This document shows, in pieces, positions 1 through 7,123 of a DNA stretch of 64,000 nt. A program made the position numbers and the translations under genes. Position 1 is the stretch's first letter. The number at the start of each line of letters is the position of its first letter. The notes under the pieces were generated by a model. That model ran no database searches. It worked only from the letters and a program-made list of their open reading frames with translations, and was not told the origin of the DNA. The DNA is from Geothermobacter ehrlichii (GTDB taxonomy: Bacteria > Desulfobacterota > Desulfuromonadia > Desulfuromonadales > Geothermobacteraceae), in the NCBI RefSeq assembly GCF_008124615.1, contig NZ_VNIB01000001.1, positions 62,001 through 126,000 on the forward strand, read 5' to 3'.

Positions 1-604
1 TGCGGGCGAAGGGGACGCCACGCTCGAGCAGGCGGACCAGGCGGGTCAGCGGCTCCTCGCCCATACCGTAGATCAGGAGATCGGCACCGCTTTCCGCCAG
101 GACGGTCGGCCGCAGGCTGTCCGACCAGAAATCATAATGGGTGATGCGGCGCAGGCTCGCCTCGATGCCGCCGATGACCACCGGCGTCTGCGGGTAGAGC
201 CGTTTGAGGATGCTGCTGTAGACGGTCACCGCCCGGTCGGGCCGCCGGCCGGCGCGGCCGCCGGGCGTGTAGGCGTCGTCTGAGCGCCGCCGCCGGTTGG
301 CAGTATAGTGGTTGACCATCGAATCCATGCAGCCGGCGGTCACCGCGAAAAAGAGGCGGGGAGCGCCCAGCTTGCGGAAATCTCGCAGGTCGTCCTGCCA
401 GTTCGGCTGTGGCAGGATGGCCACGCGCAGGCCCAGGGATTCGAGCAGCCGGCCGACGATGGCGGTGCCGAAGGCGGGATGATCGACGTAGGCGTCGCCG
501 GTGACGACGATGACGTCGGCCTGGTCCCAGCCGCGCGCCGCCATTTCGGCGCGGCTGGCCGGAAGCCAGGCGCTCAGGGGAATGTCACGGGGAATGTCGG
601 TCAT
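1..604 (-). CDS. ygiQ: YgiQ-family radical SAM protein, N-terminal part (runs off the window)
   Basis: Reading down from an ATG at 604 gives about 201 codons with no stop before the window edge. The translation carries motifs of the YgiQ (UPF0313) family: VTGDAYVDHPAFGTA, FFAVTAGCMDSMVNHYTA, DDAYTPGGRAGRRPDRA and IGGIEASLRRITHYDFWSD. These belong to the N-terminal B12-binding-like region of this radical SAM family; the CxxxCxxC cluster site would lie outside the window. A GGAAGGGA ribosome site precedes the ATG. The biochemical role of YgiQ is not settled. The identification is by motif memory, and the segment is clearly conserved in order and spacing with YgiQ. Confidence 0.9.
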   Translation of the reverse strand, partial: MTDIPRDIPLSAWLPASRAEMAARGWDQADVIVVTGDAYVDHPAFGTAIVGRLLESLGLRVAILPQPNWQDDLRDFRKLGAPRLFFAVTAGCMDSMVNHYTANRRRRSDDAYTPGGRAGRRPDRAVTVYSSILKRLYPQTPVVIGGIEASLRRITHYDFWSDSLRPTVLAESGADLLIYGMGEEPLTRLVRLLERGVPFAR

Positions 605-698
605 CCTTGGTCCCTTCCGCCGGTTGCCGTTCTTGCCAGGGTGCCGAAAAAACTATTGCGGTTGGCGATACGGCGTTGAAAACAGCCTCCAAATGCTC

Positions 699-716
699 GT
701 TTACTGGTATGTAAAC
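699..716. promoter_or_regulatory. Perfect palindrome GTTTAC-N6-GTAAAC upstream of ygiQ
   Basis: The arms GTTTAC and GTAAAC are separated by six bases, forming an 18-bp operator-like site about 95 bp upstream of the ygiQ start. The 222-bp stretch 605-826 lies between ygiQ and the 3' end of the LysE gene and contains no gene. Spacing and symmetry resemble a TetR-type operator, but no cognate regulator is identified here. Confidence 0.4.
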
Positions 717-826
717 TGCGCTTTGTCGGCCGTTTTCGCCTTGTTTCGCCTGCCCTCATCACGTTATTCAACCCCCTGTTACACTCCGAACTTAACGGGG
801 ACGGGGGACGGCGGTCAAGTCACGGC

Positions 827-1450
827 TCAGTTGCGGGCCAGGCGCAGGCCGAAACCGAGCAGGGCGAAACCGAGCAGTCGGCGGATAGCGGGTTCGAAGC
901 GGTTCAGCCGTGGCGCCAGGCGCGGTTCGCTCAGCAGCAGGGCGACCAGACCGTACCAGGCGAGGGAGATGGCGAACATGGCCAGGTTCAGGCCGATCTT
1001 GATAGCCAGTGGGATGTCCGGACGGCTTACGAGGGTGAACAGGCTGAGGTAGAAGGCCCAGGCCTTGGGATTGGTCAGGTTGGTCAGCAGGCCGAGACGC
1101 CAGGCGCGCCCGCAGGAGAGCCGCTCGCCGGTGCCGGCCCGTTTGGAGTCGGCCGTTTCCCGTTTGCCGAACAGCATGGCCAGGCCGAGCCAGGTCAGGT
1201 ATCCGGCCCCCAGCCACTGCCAGATGTGGGCGATGGCCGGCAGGGAGCCGACCAGAACGAGCAGGCCGGTCAGCCCGGCCAGGGCGAACAGGCCGCTGCC
1301 GGTGGCGATGCCCAGGGCGACGCAGAGGCCGGCACGGCGGGAATCGCTCAGGGCGGTCTTGCTGACCAGGATGAAGTTGGGCCCCGGACTGACGATGGCC
1401 AGGACGAAGACCGACAGAAAGGTGAGGACGGGAAGCGTCGATGCGTTCAT
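827..1450 (-). CDS. LysE/RhtB-family amino acid exporter
   Basis: The 207-residue product is almost entirely hydrophobic, with about six predicted membrane segments. It carries the family hallmark near the N-terminus (SPGPNFILVSKTAL, residues about 19-32) and the central LTNLTNPKAWAFYLSLF segment. The family exports amino acids such as lysine, threonine or homoserine lactones through the inner membrane; the substrate cannot be read from sequence. I chose the ATG at 1450 because the family motif sits at the usual distance from it. The longer in-frame start at 1555 would add a non-conserved tail and run through the inverted repeat at 1541-1578. It is divergent from the receiver-PilZ gene. Confidence 0.88.
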   Translation of the reverse strand: MNASTLPVLTFLSVFVLAIVSPGPNFILVSKTALSDSRRAGLCVALGIATGSGLFALAGLTGLLVLVGSLPAIAHIWQWLGAGYLTWLGLAMLFGKRETADSKRAGTGERLSCGRAWRLGLLTNLTNPKAWAFYLSLFTLVSRPDIPLAIKIGLNLAMFAISLAWYGLVALLLSEPRLAPRLNRFEPAIRRLLGFALLGFGLRLARN

Positions 1451-1540
1451 GGCCCATAACTTATAGAGGTAAACGGGGGTGTCTGGCAAGGGGGGGCTGC
1501 GGCATGGCTGTCGTTGACTCGTGTCGATCAAATCAGGTAG

Positions 1541-1578
1541 TTTCATGAAAGACAAACGTGAATTTGTCTTGCATGAAA
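1541..1578. repeat. 38-bp near-perfect inverted repeat next to the receiver-PilZ ribosome site
   Basis: Two 16-base arms (1541-1556 and 1563-1578) pair at 15 of 16 positions around a six-base loop CGTGAA. The arms are AT-rich and there is no U-tract, so it is not a classical terminator. It lies in the divergent region between the exporter (start 1450) and the receiver-PilZ gene (start 1597). It ends one base before the AGGAGGG ribosome site of the latter. It could be a dimeric operator or an mRNA stem that controls ribosome access. Confidence 0.75.
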
Positions 1579-1596
1579 AGGAGGGTTTTCTTGGGA

Positions 1597-2340
1597 ATGA
1601 ACCGACTGATCGTACTCGTCGACGACAGCAAGACCTTCTCCATGTACATTGGCTTGCTGCTCAAGCGCATGGGGTTCGATGTCGTGCCGGCGGAGACCGT
1701 CGAAATCGGTCTGAAGATGGTGCGGGTGCTCAAGCCCGACCTCGTCCTGGTCGACCGCTTCATGCCGGGGGTCGACGGCACCGAGCTGATCAGGCTGCTC
1801 AAGGGCGATCCGGCGCTGGCGGAGATTCCGGTCGTGCTGGTGTCCGCCTCCGAAGAGCGCGGACTGGAGGCCGAGGCCCGGAAATATCGGGCCGACGGCT
1901 ACCTGCTCAAGCCGATCACCCCCTATGCGCTGCACCGGGTTCTTACCCGGATTTTCGGCCGGCGGGACGGTCCGACCCGGCAGCGGTTGCGCTGCTCCTA
2001 CCGGGAGAAGGTCGGGCTGCTGCATGCCGGTTCCGGCATGTCGTTGCCGGCGGTCAGCCTGTCCGAAGGGGGGATCTACCTGCGCCATCCCGATCCCTTG
2101 CCGGTCGGCAGCGAGGTGGAGCTTCTGCTGCCGCTTCCCGAAGGAGAGCTGCGGCTTTCCGGGCGGGTGATCTACCAGAAGGACGTTTTTCGCGACAGTC
2201 TGCGTATCGAGCCGGGGATGGCGATTCTTTTCGAGAATGTCGATGACGGAACGCGCGAGCGGCTGCGCAGCGTGATTTCCGATCTGCTCGCCGGCGACCT
2301 GGTCGAGGAGCAGCAGGAGGGTATTCTTTCCCTCGATTGA
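1597..2340 (+). CDS. Response regulator: receiver domain fused to PilZ domain
   Basis: Residues 1-120 form a CheY-like receiver with the acidic pair D9-D10, phospho-acceptor D53 (LVLVD) and the conserved K in YLLKPIT. Residues about 125-235 resemble a PilZ domain: an Arg-rich entry (RQRLRCSYREK) and an SLSEGGIYL segment at the place of the usual [DN]xSxxG motif. The first Asp/Asn is replaced by Ser here, so binding of c-di-GMP is plausible but not assured. The ATG at 1597 is preceded by GGAGGG; a TTG two codons upstream is an alternative start. The gene stands alone, with a strong terminator just downstream. A kinase partner is not adjacent. Confidence 0.85.
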   Translation: MNRLIVLVDDSKTFSMYIGLLLKRMGFDVVPAETVEIGLKMVRVLKPDLVLVDRFMPGVDGTELIRLLKGDPALAEIPVVLVSASEERGLEAEARKYRADGYLLKPITPYALHRVLTRIFGRRDGPTRQRLRCSYREKVGLLHAGSGMSLPAVSLSEGGIYLRHPDPLPVGSEVELLLPLPEGELRLSGRVIYQKDVFRDSLRIEPGMAILFENVDDGTRERLRSVISDLLAGDLVEEQQEGILSLD

Positions 2341-2357
2341 CGAAAGGAAGGGAGCGC

Positions 2358-2391
2358 ACAGAAAAGCCCTGCTGCAGCAGGGCTTTTCTGT
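2358..2391. terminator. Bidirectional rho-independent terminator
   Basis: A perfect 17-bp inverted repeat (ACAGAAAAGCCCTGCTG and its complement, with no loop bases left over). It carries an A-run on the left and a T-run on the right of the GC core. It lies between the convergent receiver-PilZ gene and the small minus-strand gene ending at 2409. Confidence 0.85.
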
Positions 2392-2408
2392 CAGGTCGCC
2401 GGCGCGGC

Positions 2409-2582
2409 TCACTGGGTTCGGGTGTGACACCTGGCGCAGGGAAAGGTGTCGATGTCCTGGTCGTTGTAGCGGCAGCTGTCACAGGTCATGTCCGGGTCGG
2501 ACCAGACAGGTCTGAACGGGTTGGGTCGGGATGGCGGAGATTCCATGCCGTCGGTTGCGCGCTCGAAGCGTTCCTTTTCCAT
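2409..2582 (-). CDS. Small protein with C-terminal four-cysteine motif
   Basis: A 57-residue product. The charged, Pro-rich N-terminus is followed by MTCDSCRYNDQDIDTFPCARCH, a CxxC-N11-CxxC pattern (C34, C37, C49, C52) suited to one zinc ion or iron. I recognise no named family. The ATG at 2582 has a textbook AAGGAGG site seven bases upstream, which makes translation likely. It follows another tiny Cys-rich gene (2711-2890) on the same strand, with a terminator between the two. The function is unknown. Confidence 0.65.
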   Translation of the reverse strand: MEKERFERATDGMESPPSRPNPFRPVWSDPDMTCDSCRYNDQDIDTFPCARCHTRTQ

Positions 2583-2651
2583 AGGCACCTCCTTCCCGGA
2601 AAAACCGCTTGTACCATCCACTCTATCGGTGTCCGGTCCGAATGCAAGCGG

Positions 2652-2680
2652 AAAAAGCCGCCGGCGAAAGAGCCGGCGGC
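2652..2680 (-). terminator. Rho-independent terminator of the 59-residue gene
   Basis: The stem GCCGCCGGC/GCCGGCGGC (2657-2665 with 2672-2680) has a six-base loop and is followed on the minus strand by five Ts. It begins about 30 bases after the stop codon at 2711. Confidence 0.75.
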
Positions 2681-2710
2681 GGGCGAAGGCGGATATTCGC
2701 GGGCTGTCGG

Positions 2711-2890
2711 TCAGAGGGGCTTGGGGACGCAGACGTTGGCGCTTTTGTTGACCTTGACGCCGCAGTTGACGCAGACGAACTGCGGATTTTCGAACAGTTT
2801 GTCCAGCTCGGGATGTCGCTCCTTGGCGGAGAGCTGACAGATGTGCAGATCGCAGTGTTCTTCCGGGTTTTGGCAACTGAATTCGGTCAT
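2711..2890 (-). CDS. Small cysteine-rich protein of unknown function
   Basis: Reading from the ATG at 2890 gives 59 residues ending in a stop at 2711. Cysteines sit at C6, C13, C18, C40, C43 and C53; CVNCG (40-44) is a typical metal knuckle, while the early Cys/His group (CQNPEEHCDLHIC) could complete a site. The ribosome site AAGGAG lies about ten bases before the ATG. A terminator follows directly. No family is recognised; a metal-binding or redox role is inference only. It is short enough to be missed by gene callers with a 60-codon cutoff. Confidence 0.6.
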   Translation of the reverse strand: MTEFSCQNPEEHCDLHICQLSAKERHPELDKLFENPQFVCVNCGVKVNKSANVCVPKPL

Positions 2891-3221
2891 CTTTCCGGCT
2901 CCTTTTCTTTTCCTGCATCAAGTGGGCTCGTCACCGGCGGATGGTGCAAGTCGATGACCTGCACTTTCCATCCGGCACAAACTTGCCGTTTCGGGTGTCC
3001 GATGTCGCCCGGCGGGGCGTCACCGGCGGCTTCTGTCATTCATTCTAGCAAAATTAGCCGGGCCGCGCCGCTTTCGGCCGTTAAGTCGTTGAACCGCAGG
3101 AACGATTTCTGTACACTCAGCCACGTCTTCTGAACCCGGATGCGTCTTCTCGCCGTCACCGGCCTGTCGGGAAGGAGGGCTCCGGGCATTGCCAATACTG
3201 TGTTTTTGCAAAGGGTATCTG
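2891..3221. other. 331-base stretch without a recognised gene
   Basis: The stretch lies between the divergent 59-residue gene and the dNMP-kinase-like gene and presumably holds both promoters. A GGCAC-N4-TTGC block near 2974-2986 resembles a sigma-54 element, but its GG-to-GC distance is nine, not ten. Short reading frames here have no ribosome sites and no recognisable product. Confidence 0.5.
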
Positions 3222-3866
3222 ATGATCATCGGTTTTGCCGGCAAGGCCGCTTCGGGCAAGACGACCGCCGCCCGCCACCTCGCCTCCCTGGCCAGGGGAG
3301 AAACCCGCATCATTCCAATGGCGCAGGCCCTGCGCGACGAGGTCGAGTCCTTTTTACGCCGGGCCGGCGCGAGCGAACATGTTCCTCTCGTTTACGGCGA
3401 CCAGGACGACAAGGTCCGCGTCTTCTACATTGACACCGTCCGTGCCGGGGCCGCCTGCGACCGATGGCCCCACTTCGTGCAGACCCATGGCGACATCCAG
3501 GACCGGACAGGCATGACGGCGGTCACCGTCCGCCGCCTCCTGCAGTGGTGGGGAACCGAATACCGTCGCGCCCAGGATCCGGACTACTGGACCAAGGCCT
3601 GGGAGCGGCAGCTTGCCGGTTACGACCTCGACCGGGTCCACGTTCTGGTCGACGACGTGCGTTTCATGAATGAAATCGAGGTCATCGGCCGGCACGGCGG
3701 CCGTTTTGTCCGGATCATCCGCCCAGGGGTCGCCGCCGCCGGCAACCATGCCAGTGAAATCTCGCTCGACGGTTTTGCCGACTGGGACGAAGAGATCCTC
3801 AACGACGGCACGCTCGACGACTTCCTCGTCCAGGTCGCCCGGCTGCAGCAGCGCTACCGACTCTGA
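3222..3866 (+). CDS. Deoxynucleoside monophosphate kinase-like P-loop protein
   Basis: A 214-residue product with a Walker A loop at the very N-terminus (GFAGKAASGKTT, residues 4-15). It goes on with segments such as RRLLQWWGTEYRRAQDPDYWTKAWERQL and VLVDDVRFMNEIEVI. This layout matches the dNMP kinase family best known from T4-like phages, which phosphorylates dNMPs; related chromosomal copies exist. I chose the ATG at 3222 because it places the P-loop at the family position. The preceding AAAGGG is a modest ribosome site. It is separate from the next gene by 43 bases. The specific nucleotide substrate is unknown. Confidence 0.7.
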   Translation: MIIGFAGKAASGKTTAARHLASLARGETRIIPMAQALRDEVESFLRRAGASEHVPLVYGDQDDKVRVFYIDTVRAGAACDRWPHFVQTHGDIQDRTGMTAVTVRRLLQWWGTEYRRAQDPDYWTKAWERQLAGYDLDRVHVLVDDVRFMNEIEVIGRHGGRFVRIIRPGVAAAGNHASEISLDGFADWDEEILNDGTLDDFLVQVARLQQRYRL

Positions 3867-3909
3867 GCGGGGCGGCATTCCGTGCTAGAATGTCTGAAGG
3901 GTTTCGACC

Positions 3910-4686
3910 ATGGCCGAACTTTTGCGTGACAATCCGCTGAGCCGTTTCGCCAGAGGCTTCTTCTACCCGTTCCGTGGCGGGCGTTTTCTGTTGAAAACCC
4001 CCCGGCTCTGGCAATATGTGCTGATCCCCTTTCTGATCAACACCCTGGTCTTTTCCCTGGCTGTTTGGCTCGGGCTCGACTTCTTCGATACCCGGATCGA
4101 GTCGATGATCCCCAGCGGGGAGGGGTGGTACTGGCTGCTCCTCTACTATCTGCTCTGGGTGGTCGCGGTGCTGCTGACGGCGATACTGGTCTTCTTCTCC
4201 TTCACCGTGGTCGGCAATCTCATCGCCTCGCCCTTCAACGAAATCCTTTCCGAGCGGACCGAAGCCCTGGTTACCGGTCGGGCGGTTTCCGTCCGCTTCT
4301 CCCTGCGCGAGGCCTGGCGGGTGCTGGTCGACGAAAGCAGGAAAATGCTGCTGTTCGTTATCGGCATGGGCCTGCTGCTGTTGCTGAACCTGATCCCGGG
4401 ATTCGGAACCCTGGTCTATTCGATTCTTTCCTTTTTTCTGACTGTCTATTTTCTGGTCATCGAGTACACCGGTTACGTCTTCAGCCGCAAGGGGCAGGGA
4501 TTTTCCGAGCAGCGGCGGTTCCTGCGCGGGCGGCGGTTTCTGGCTCTGGGCTTCGGCGTCGGCGTCCTTTGTCTGCTGGCCATTCCGTTCCTGCAGTTTT
4601 TCGCCATTCCGCTGGGAGTGGTCGGGGCGACCCTGCTTTGGTGCGATTGCCGGCAGGAGGCGGCCGACCGGGAGGAAATATCGTGA
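3910..4686 (+). CDS. EI24/CysZ-like integral membrane protein
   Basis: 258 residues with about four to five long hydrophobic segments (near 38-58, 76-105, 150-190, 215-240). It has the conserved block FTVVGNLIASPFNEILSERTE, typical of the EI24 domain that includes bacterial CysZ (a sulfate permease). The match supports membership of the domain family only; sulfate transport is not shown because no sulfur-assimilation gene is adjacent. The stop overlaps the GTG start of the next gene (GTGA), so the two are probably translationally coupled. Confidence 0.75.
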   Translation: MAELLRDNPLSRFARGFFYPFRGGRFLLKTPRLWQYVLIPFLINTLVFSLAVWLGLDFFDTRIESMIPSGEGWYWLLLYYLLWVVAVLLTAILVFFSFTVVGNLIASPFNEILSERTEALVTGRAVSVRFSLREAWRVLVDESRKMLLFVIGMGLLLLLNLIPGFGTLVYSILSFFLTVYFLVIEYTGYVFSRKGQGFSEQRRFLRGRRFLALGFGVGVLCLLAIPFLQFFAIPLGVVGATLLWCDCRQEAADREEIS

Positions 4687-5456
4687 GAAATATCGCGCAA
4701 CAGGCGGCAGAGGCCGGCGGCAAGGTGCTGCTCGAGCATTTCGGTTCCATTCTGCGTGTCGATTACAAGGGGGAGGTCGATCTGGTCACCGAGGCCGACC
4801 GGCGGGCCGAGGAGACCATCGTCGGCCTGCTGCGCAAGACCTTTCCCCGGCACGACGTTCTGGCCGAGGAAGGCGATTATGGCGAGCGCGATTCCGATTA
4901 CTGCTGGATTGTCGACCCCCTGGACGGGACGACCAACTATGCGCACGGTCTTCCCTGGTGGGCGGTTTCCATCGCCCTGACTTGCCGGGGCGAGACCATC
5001 CTCGGCGTCATTTACGTACCTTGCATGGGAGAGATGTTCGTTGCCGAAAAGGGGAAGGGCTGCCGGCTCAATGATCACCCGATCAGGGTGTCGGAGACCG
5101 ACCGGCTCGACAAAGCCCTGCTGGCGACGGGCTTTCCCTATGACCGGCGGACCAGCCGGGCCAACAACTTCGATCACTTCGTCAATTTTCAGACAAAGGC
5201 CCGTGCCTGCCGGCGGGCCGGTTCCGCCTGCCTCGACCTGGCCTATACCGCTTGCGGCCGTTTTGACGGCTTCTGGGAGATGAAGCTGAAGCCCTGGGAT
5301 GTCGCCGCCGGTCTGCTGATGGTGGCCGAGGCCGGCGGCCGGGTCAGCGATTTCGCCGGCGGCCGGGTCGAGCTGCAGGGAAAGGAATTCCTCGCCAGCA
5401 ACGGACGCATCCACCAGGACATGATCGATGTCCTGGCTCTGGGACAAAGGCCATGA
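4683..5456 (+). CDS. suhB: Inositol monophosphatase family protein
   Basis: 257 residues starting at a GTG that overlaps the upstream stop and follows GGAGGAAATATC. It carries the Mg-binding motifs of the family: LAEEG (60-64), DPLDGTTNY (78-86) and KPWDVAAG near the C-terminus. The family hydrolyses inositol-1-phosphate or related phosphoesters. In bacteria SuhB also helps rRNA transcription, and FBPase or NADP-phosphatase activities are known. A dedicated class I FBPase lies at 7726-8667. The next gene starts inside its stop codon (ATGA). The gene symbol is by homology and its physiological substrate is open. Confidence 0.85.
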   Translation: MRNIAQQAAEAGGKVLLEHFGSILRVDYKGEVDLVTEADRRAEETIVGLLRKTFPRHDVLAEEGDYGERDSDYCWIVDPLDGTTNYAHGLPWWAVSIALTCRGETILGVIYVPCMGEMFVAEKGKGCRLNDHPIRVSETDRLDKALLATGFPYDRRTSRANNFDHFVNFQTKARACRRAGSACLDLAYTACGRFDGFWEMKLKPWDVAAGLLMVAEAGGRVSDFAGGRVELQGKEFLASNGRIHQDMIDVLALGQRP

Positions 5457-6685
5457 TCTTTTGCCGTCTTTTCATCCTCTGCCTGCTTCTTCTATTTGCT
5501 GCTCCGGCTTTTGCCGACCTGAACCCCGGTCAGCTCAACCTGCTGGGCAAGAAGGCTTTCGATGCCGGACGCTATCTCGAGGCGCTCGACTACCTGCGCC
5601 GGGCCAGTCAGGGCAATCCCTACGACGAGACCATCCGTCGCAATCTGGCCGAGGGGATGCTGGCGGCCAGTCGCCAGCTGGCGGAGGGCGGCCGCTGGGA
5701 CGAGGCCGTGAAGCTGTTGCGGGAAGGGGAGGAGAGGTACGGGGACGATATCCGCTTTCCGCTCTTTCTGGCCGAAAACCTGCTGGCGCTGGACCGGACC
5801 GCCGAAGCCGAGGTCGAACTCGGGCAGGCATTGGGAATCGATCCCGACTCGGCGATGGCGAAGACCCTGCTCGGCCGGGTCTACTACCGGACAGGCAGGT
5901 TGCGCGACGCCATCGACATCTGGCGGCAAGCGGCGGCGGCCAGGCCCGACGACGCCAACCTGGCCGACATGCTGGCCAAGGCCGAGCGCGAATACCGGGT
6001 CGAGGCCGACATGGAACGGGATTATGCTCCGGGATTCGTGCTCTCCTACGATGGCGAAATCCACGCCGATATCGGCCGGCAGATCCTCGATGTGCTCAAC
6101 GATGCCTATATCGACATCGGCGGCTATTTTTCCTACTTTCCCCAGAAAAAGGTCGAAGTGCTGCTCTACACCAGCAGGGATTTCTCCGAAACGACCAAGT
6201 CTCCCGACTGGGCCGGCGGACTCTACGACGGCAAGGTGCGCATCCCCCTCGGCGGTGTGCACGAGATCAGTCCGCATCTGCGGGCGCTGCTCTATCACGA
6301 ATACGCTCATGTGGTGGTGCGCGGTCTGGCGCGGGGCCGCTGTCCTACCTGGCTGAACGAGGGGATCGCCGAGGTGATGGAACGCAGCCAATTCGATCCT
6401 CCCCTCAGGTACCTGCCCCGCGCCGAAAAGCTGATTCCCTTTGCACGGCTGGCCGGCAACTGGGGGAGCCTGCCGGCGCAGCAGGCAAGACTGGCCTATG
6501 AACAGAGCTACTCCTTCGTCCGTTACCTGGGGGAATACTACGGCTGGTACCTGGTGGGCGACCTGCTGGCCGGATACGCGCAGGGAGAAAGCACCGAGGA
6601 GGTTTTCGCCAGGGTCTTCGGTTCTTATGGTTTAGATTTCGCGGCGTTGCAGAACAATTGGCGGCAGAGCCTCGGCCGGTTCTGA
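5453..6685 (+). CDS. Secreted TPR protein with MA-type metallopeptidase domain
   Basis: 410 residues. A signal peptide (residues 1-21, ending APAFA) is followed by tetratricopeptide-like repeats (about 25-180) and then a gluzincin domain. The zinc motif is HEYAH (282-286) and the downstream glutamate helix is WLNEGIAEV about 20 residues later. This is the layout of peptidase MA-like proteins. The likely location is the periplasm. Its start overlaps the preceding phosphatase stop by four bases, so it forms a three-gene unit with the EI24 and phosphatase genes. The substrate is unknown. Confidence 0.8.
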   Translation: MIFCRLFILCLLLLFAAPAFADLNPGQLNLLGKKAFDAGRYLEALDYLRRASQGNPYDETIRRNLAEGMLAASRQLAEGGRWDEAVKLLREGEERYGDDIRFPLFLAENLLALDRTAEAEVELGQALGIDPDSAMAKTLLGRVYYRTGRLRDAIDIWRQAAAARPDDANLADMLAKAEREYRVEADMERDYAPGFVLSYDGEIHADIGRQILDVLNDAYIDIGGYFSYFPQKKVEVLLYTSRDFSETTKSPDWAGGLYDGKVRIPLGGVHEISPHLRALLYHEYAHVVVRGLARGRCPTWLNEGIAEVMERSQFDPPLRYLPRAEKLIPFARLAGNWGSLPAQQARLAYEQSYSFVRYLGEYYGWYLVGDLLAGYAQGESTEEVFARVFGSYGLDFAALQNNWRQSLGRF

Positions 6686-6726
6686 AAATCCCGCAGCCGG
6701 CAACTGCTGCGCAGGGCGGCAGCTTC

Positions 6727-6754
6727 TTGCCTCCGGCCGGGTCGCGGGTATAAT
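6727..6754 (+). promoter_or_regulatory. Sigma-70-type promoter
   Basis: TTGCCT (6727-6732), a 16-base spacer and a consensus TATAAT (6749-6754) preceded by GGG. It lies about 90 bases upstream of the 70-residue gene at 6843. Confidence 0.6.
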
Positions 6755-6842
6755 ATGAAAATAACCCACCCGTACTTCATCCGGTTAACCACCTGGCCGG
6801 TTCTTCACTGGCCGGCCGCAACCGATGCAAAAAGGAGGCAGT

Positions 6843-7055
6843 ATGACCGTGATGAACCGTGCAGGAAATCCTGGCAACCCCCGTCTTCAGGAACGTATCG
6901 AGGTGATCGACCAGACCATCGACATCATGGAGCGGCATGCTGCGAGCATGTCGGCGGCCGAGGACGAACTGATCGAGGAGATGCGTCGTTGGGACAGGGA
7001 ATACAAGGATGAGCATCTGCACAGCGTCCCCCGGTCACGCAAGCACGTTCGCTGA
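6843..7055 (+). CDS. Small charged protein of unknown function
   Basis: A 70-residue, highly charged, probably helical product (RLQERIEVIDQTIDIMERH, EDELIEEMRRWDREYKDEH). The ATG at 6843 follows AAAGGAGG with good spacing. A consensus -10 box lies upstream and a strong terminator directly downstream, so it looks like a single-gene transcript. No membrane segment, cysteine cluster or known domain is seen. The function is unknown. Confidence 0.65.
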   Translation: MTVMNRAGNPGNPRLQERIEVIDQTIDIMERHAASMSAAEDELIEEMRRWDREYKDEHLHSVPRSRKHVR

Positions 7056-7080
7056 AAAGTAACCTGTAAATTTCTTTAAA

Positions 7081-7121
7081 AGCAGAGAGGGCTCCCGGCA
7101 AAACCGGGAGCCCTCTCTGCT
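7081..7121. terminator. Bidirectional terminator with 18-bp stem
   Basis: A perfect stem (7081-7098 pairs with 7104-7121) with loop CAAAA, between two convergent genes. On the minus strand it is followed by TTTAAAG. On the plus strand a weaker pyrimidine tract (TCTC) follows. Confidence 0.85.
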
Positions 7122-7123
7122 TC

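Noticed and set aside
2974-2986. GGCAC-N4-TTGC resembling a sigma-54 promoter
   Set aside because: The GG to GC distance is nine instead of ten, which sigma-54 holoenzyme rarely tolerates.
3020-3313. A 97-codon minus-strand frame overlapping the start of the dNMP kinase gene
   Set aside because: It has no ribosome site, a composition typical of shadow frames, and overlaps a conserved P-loop gene.
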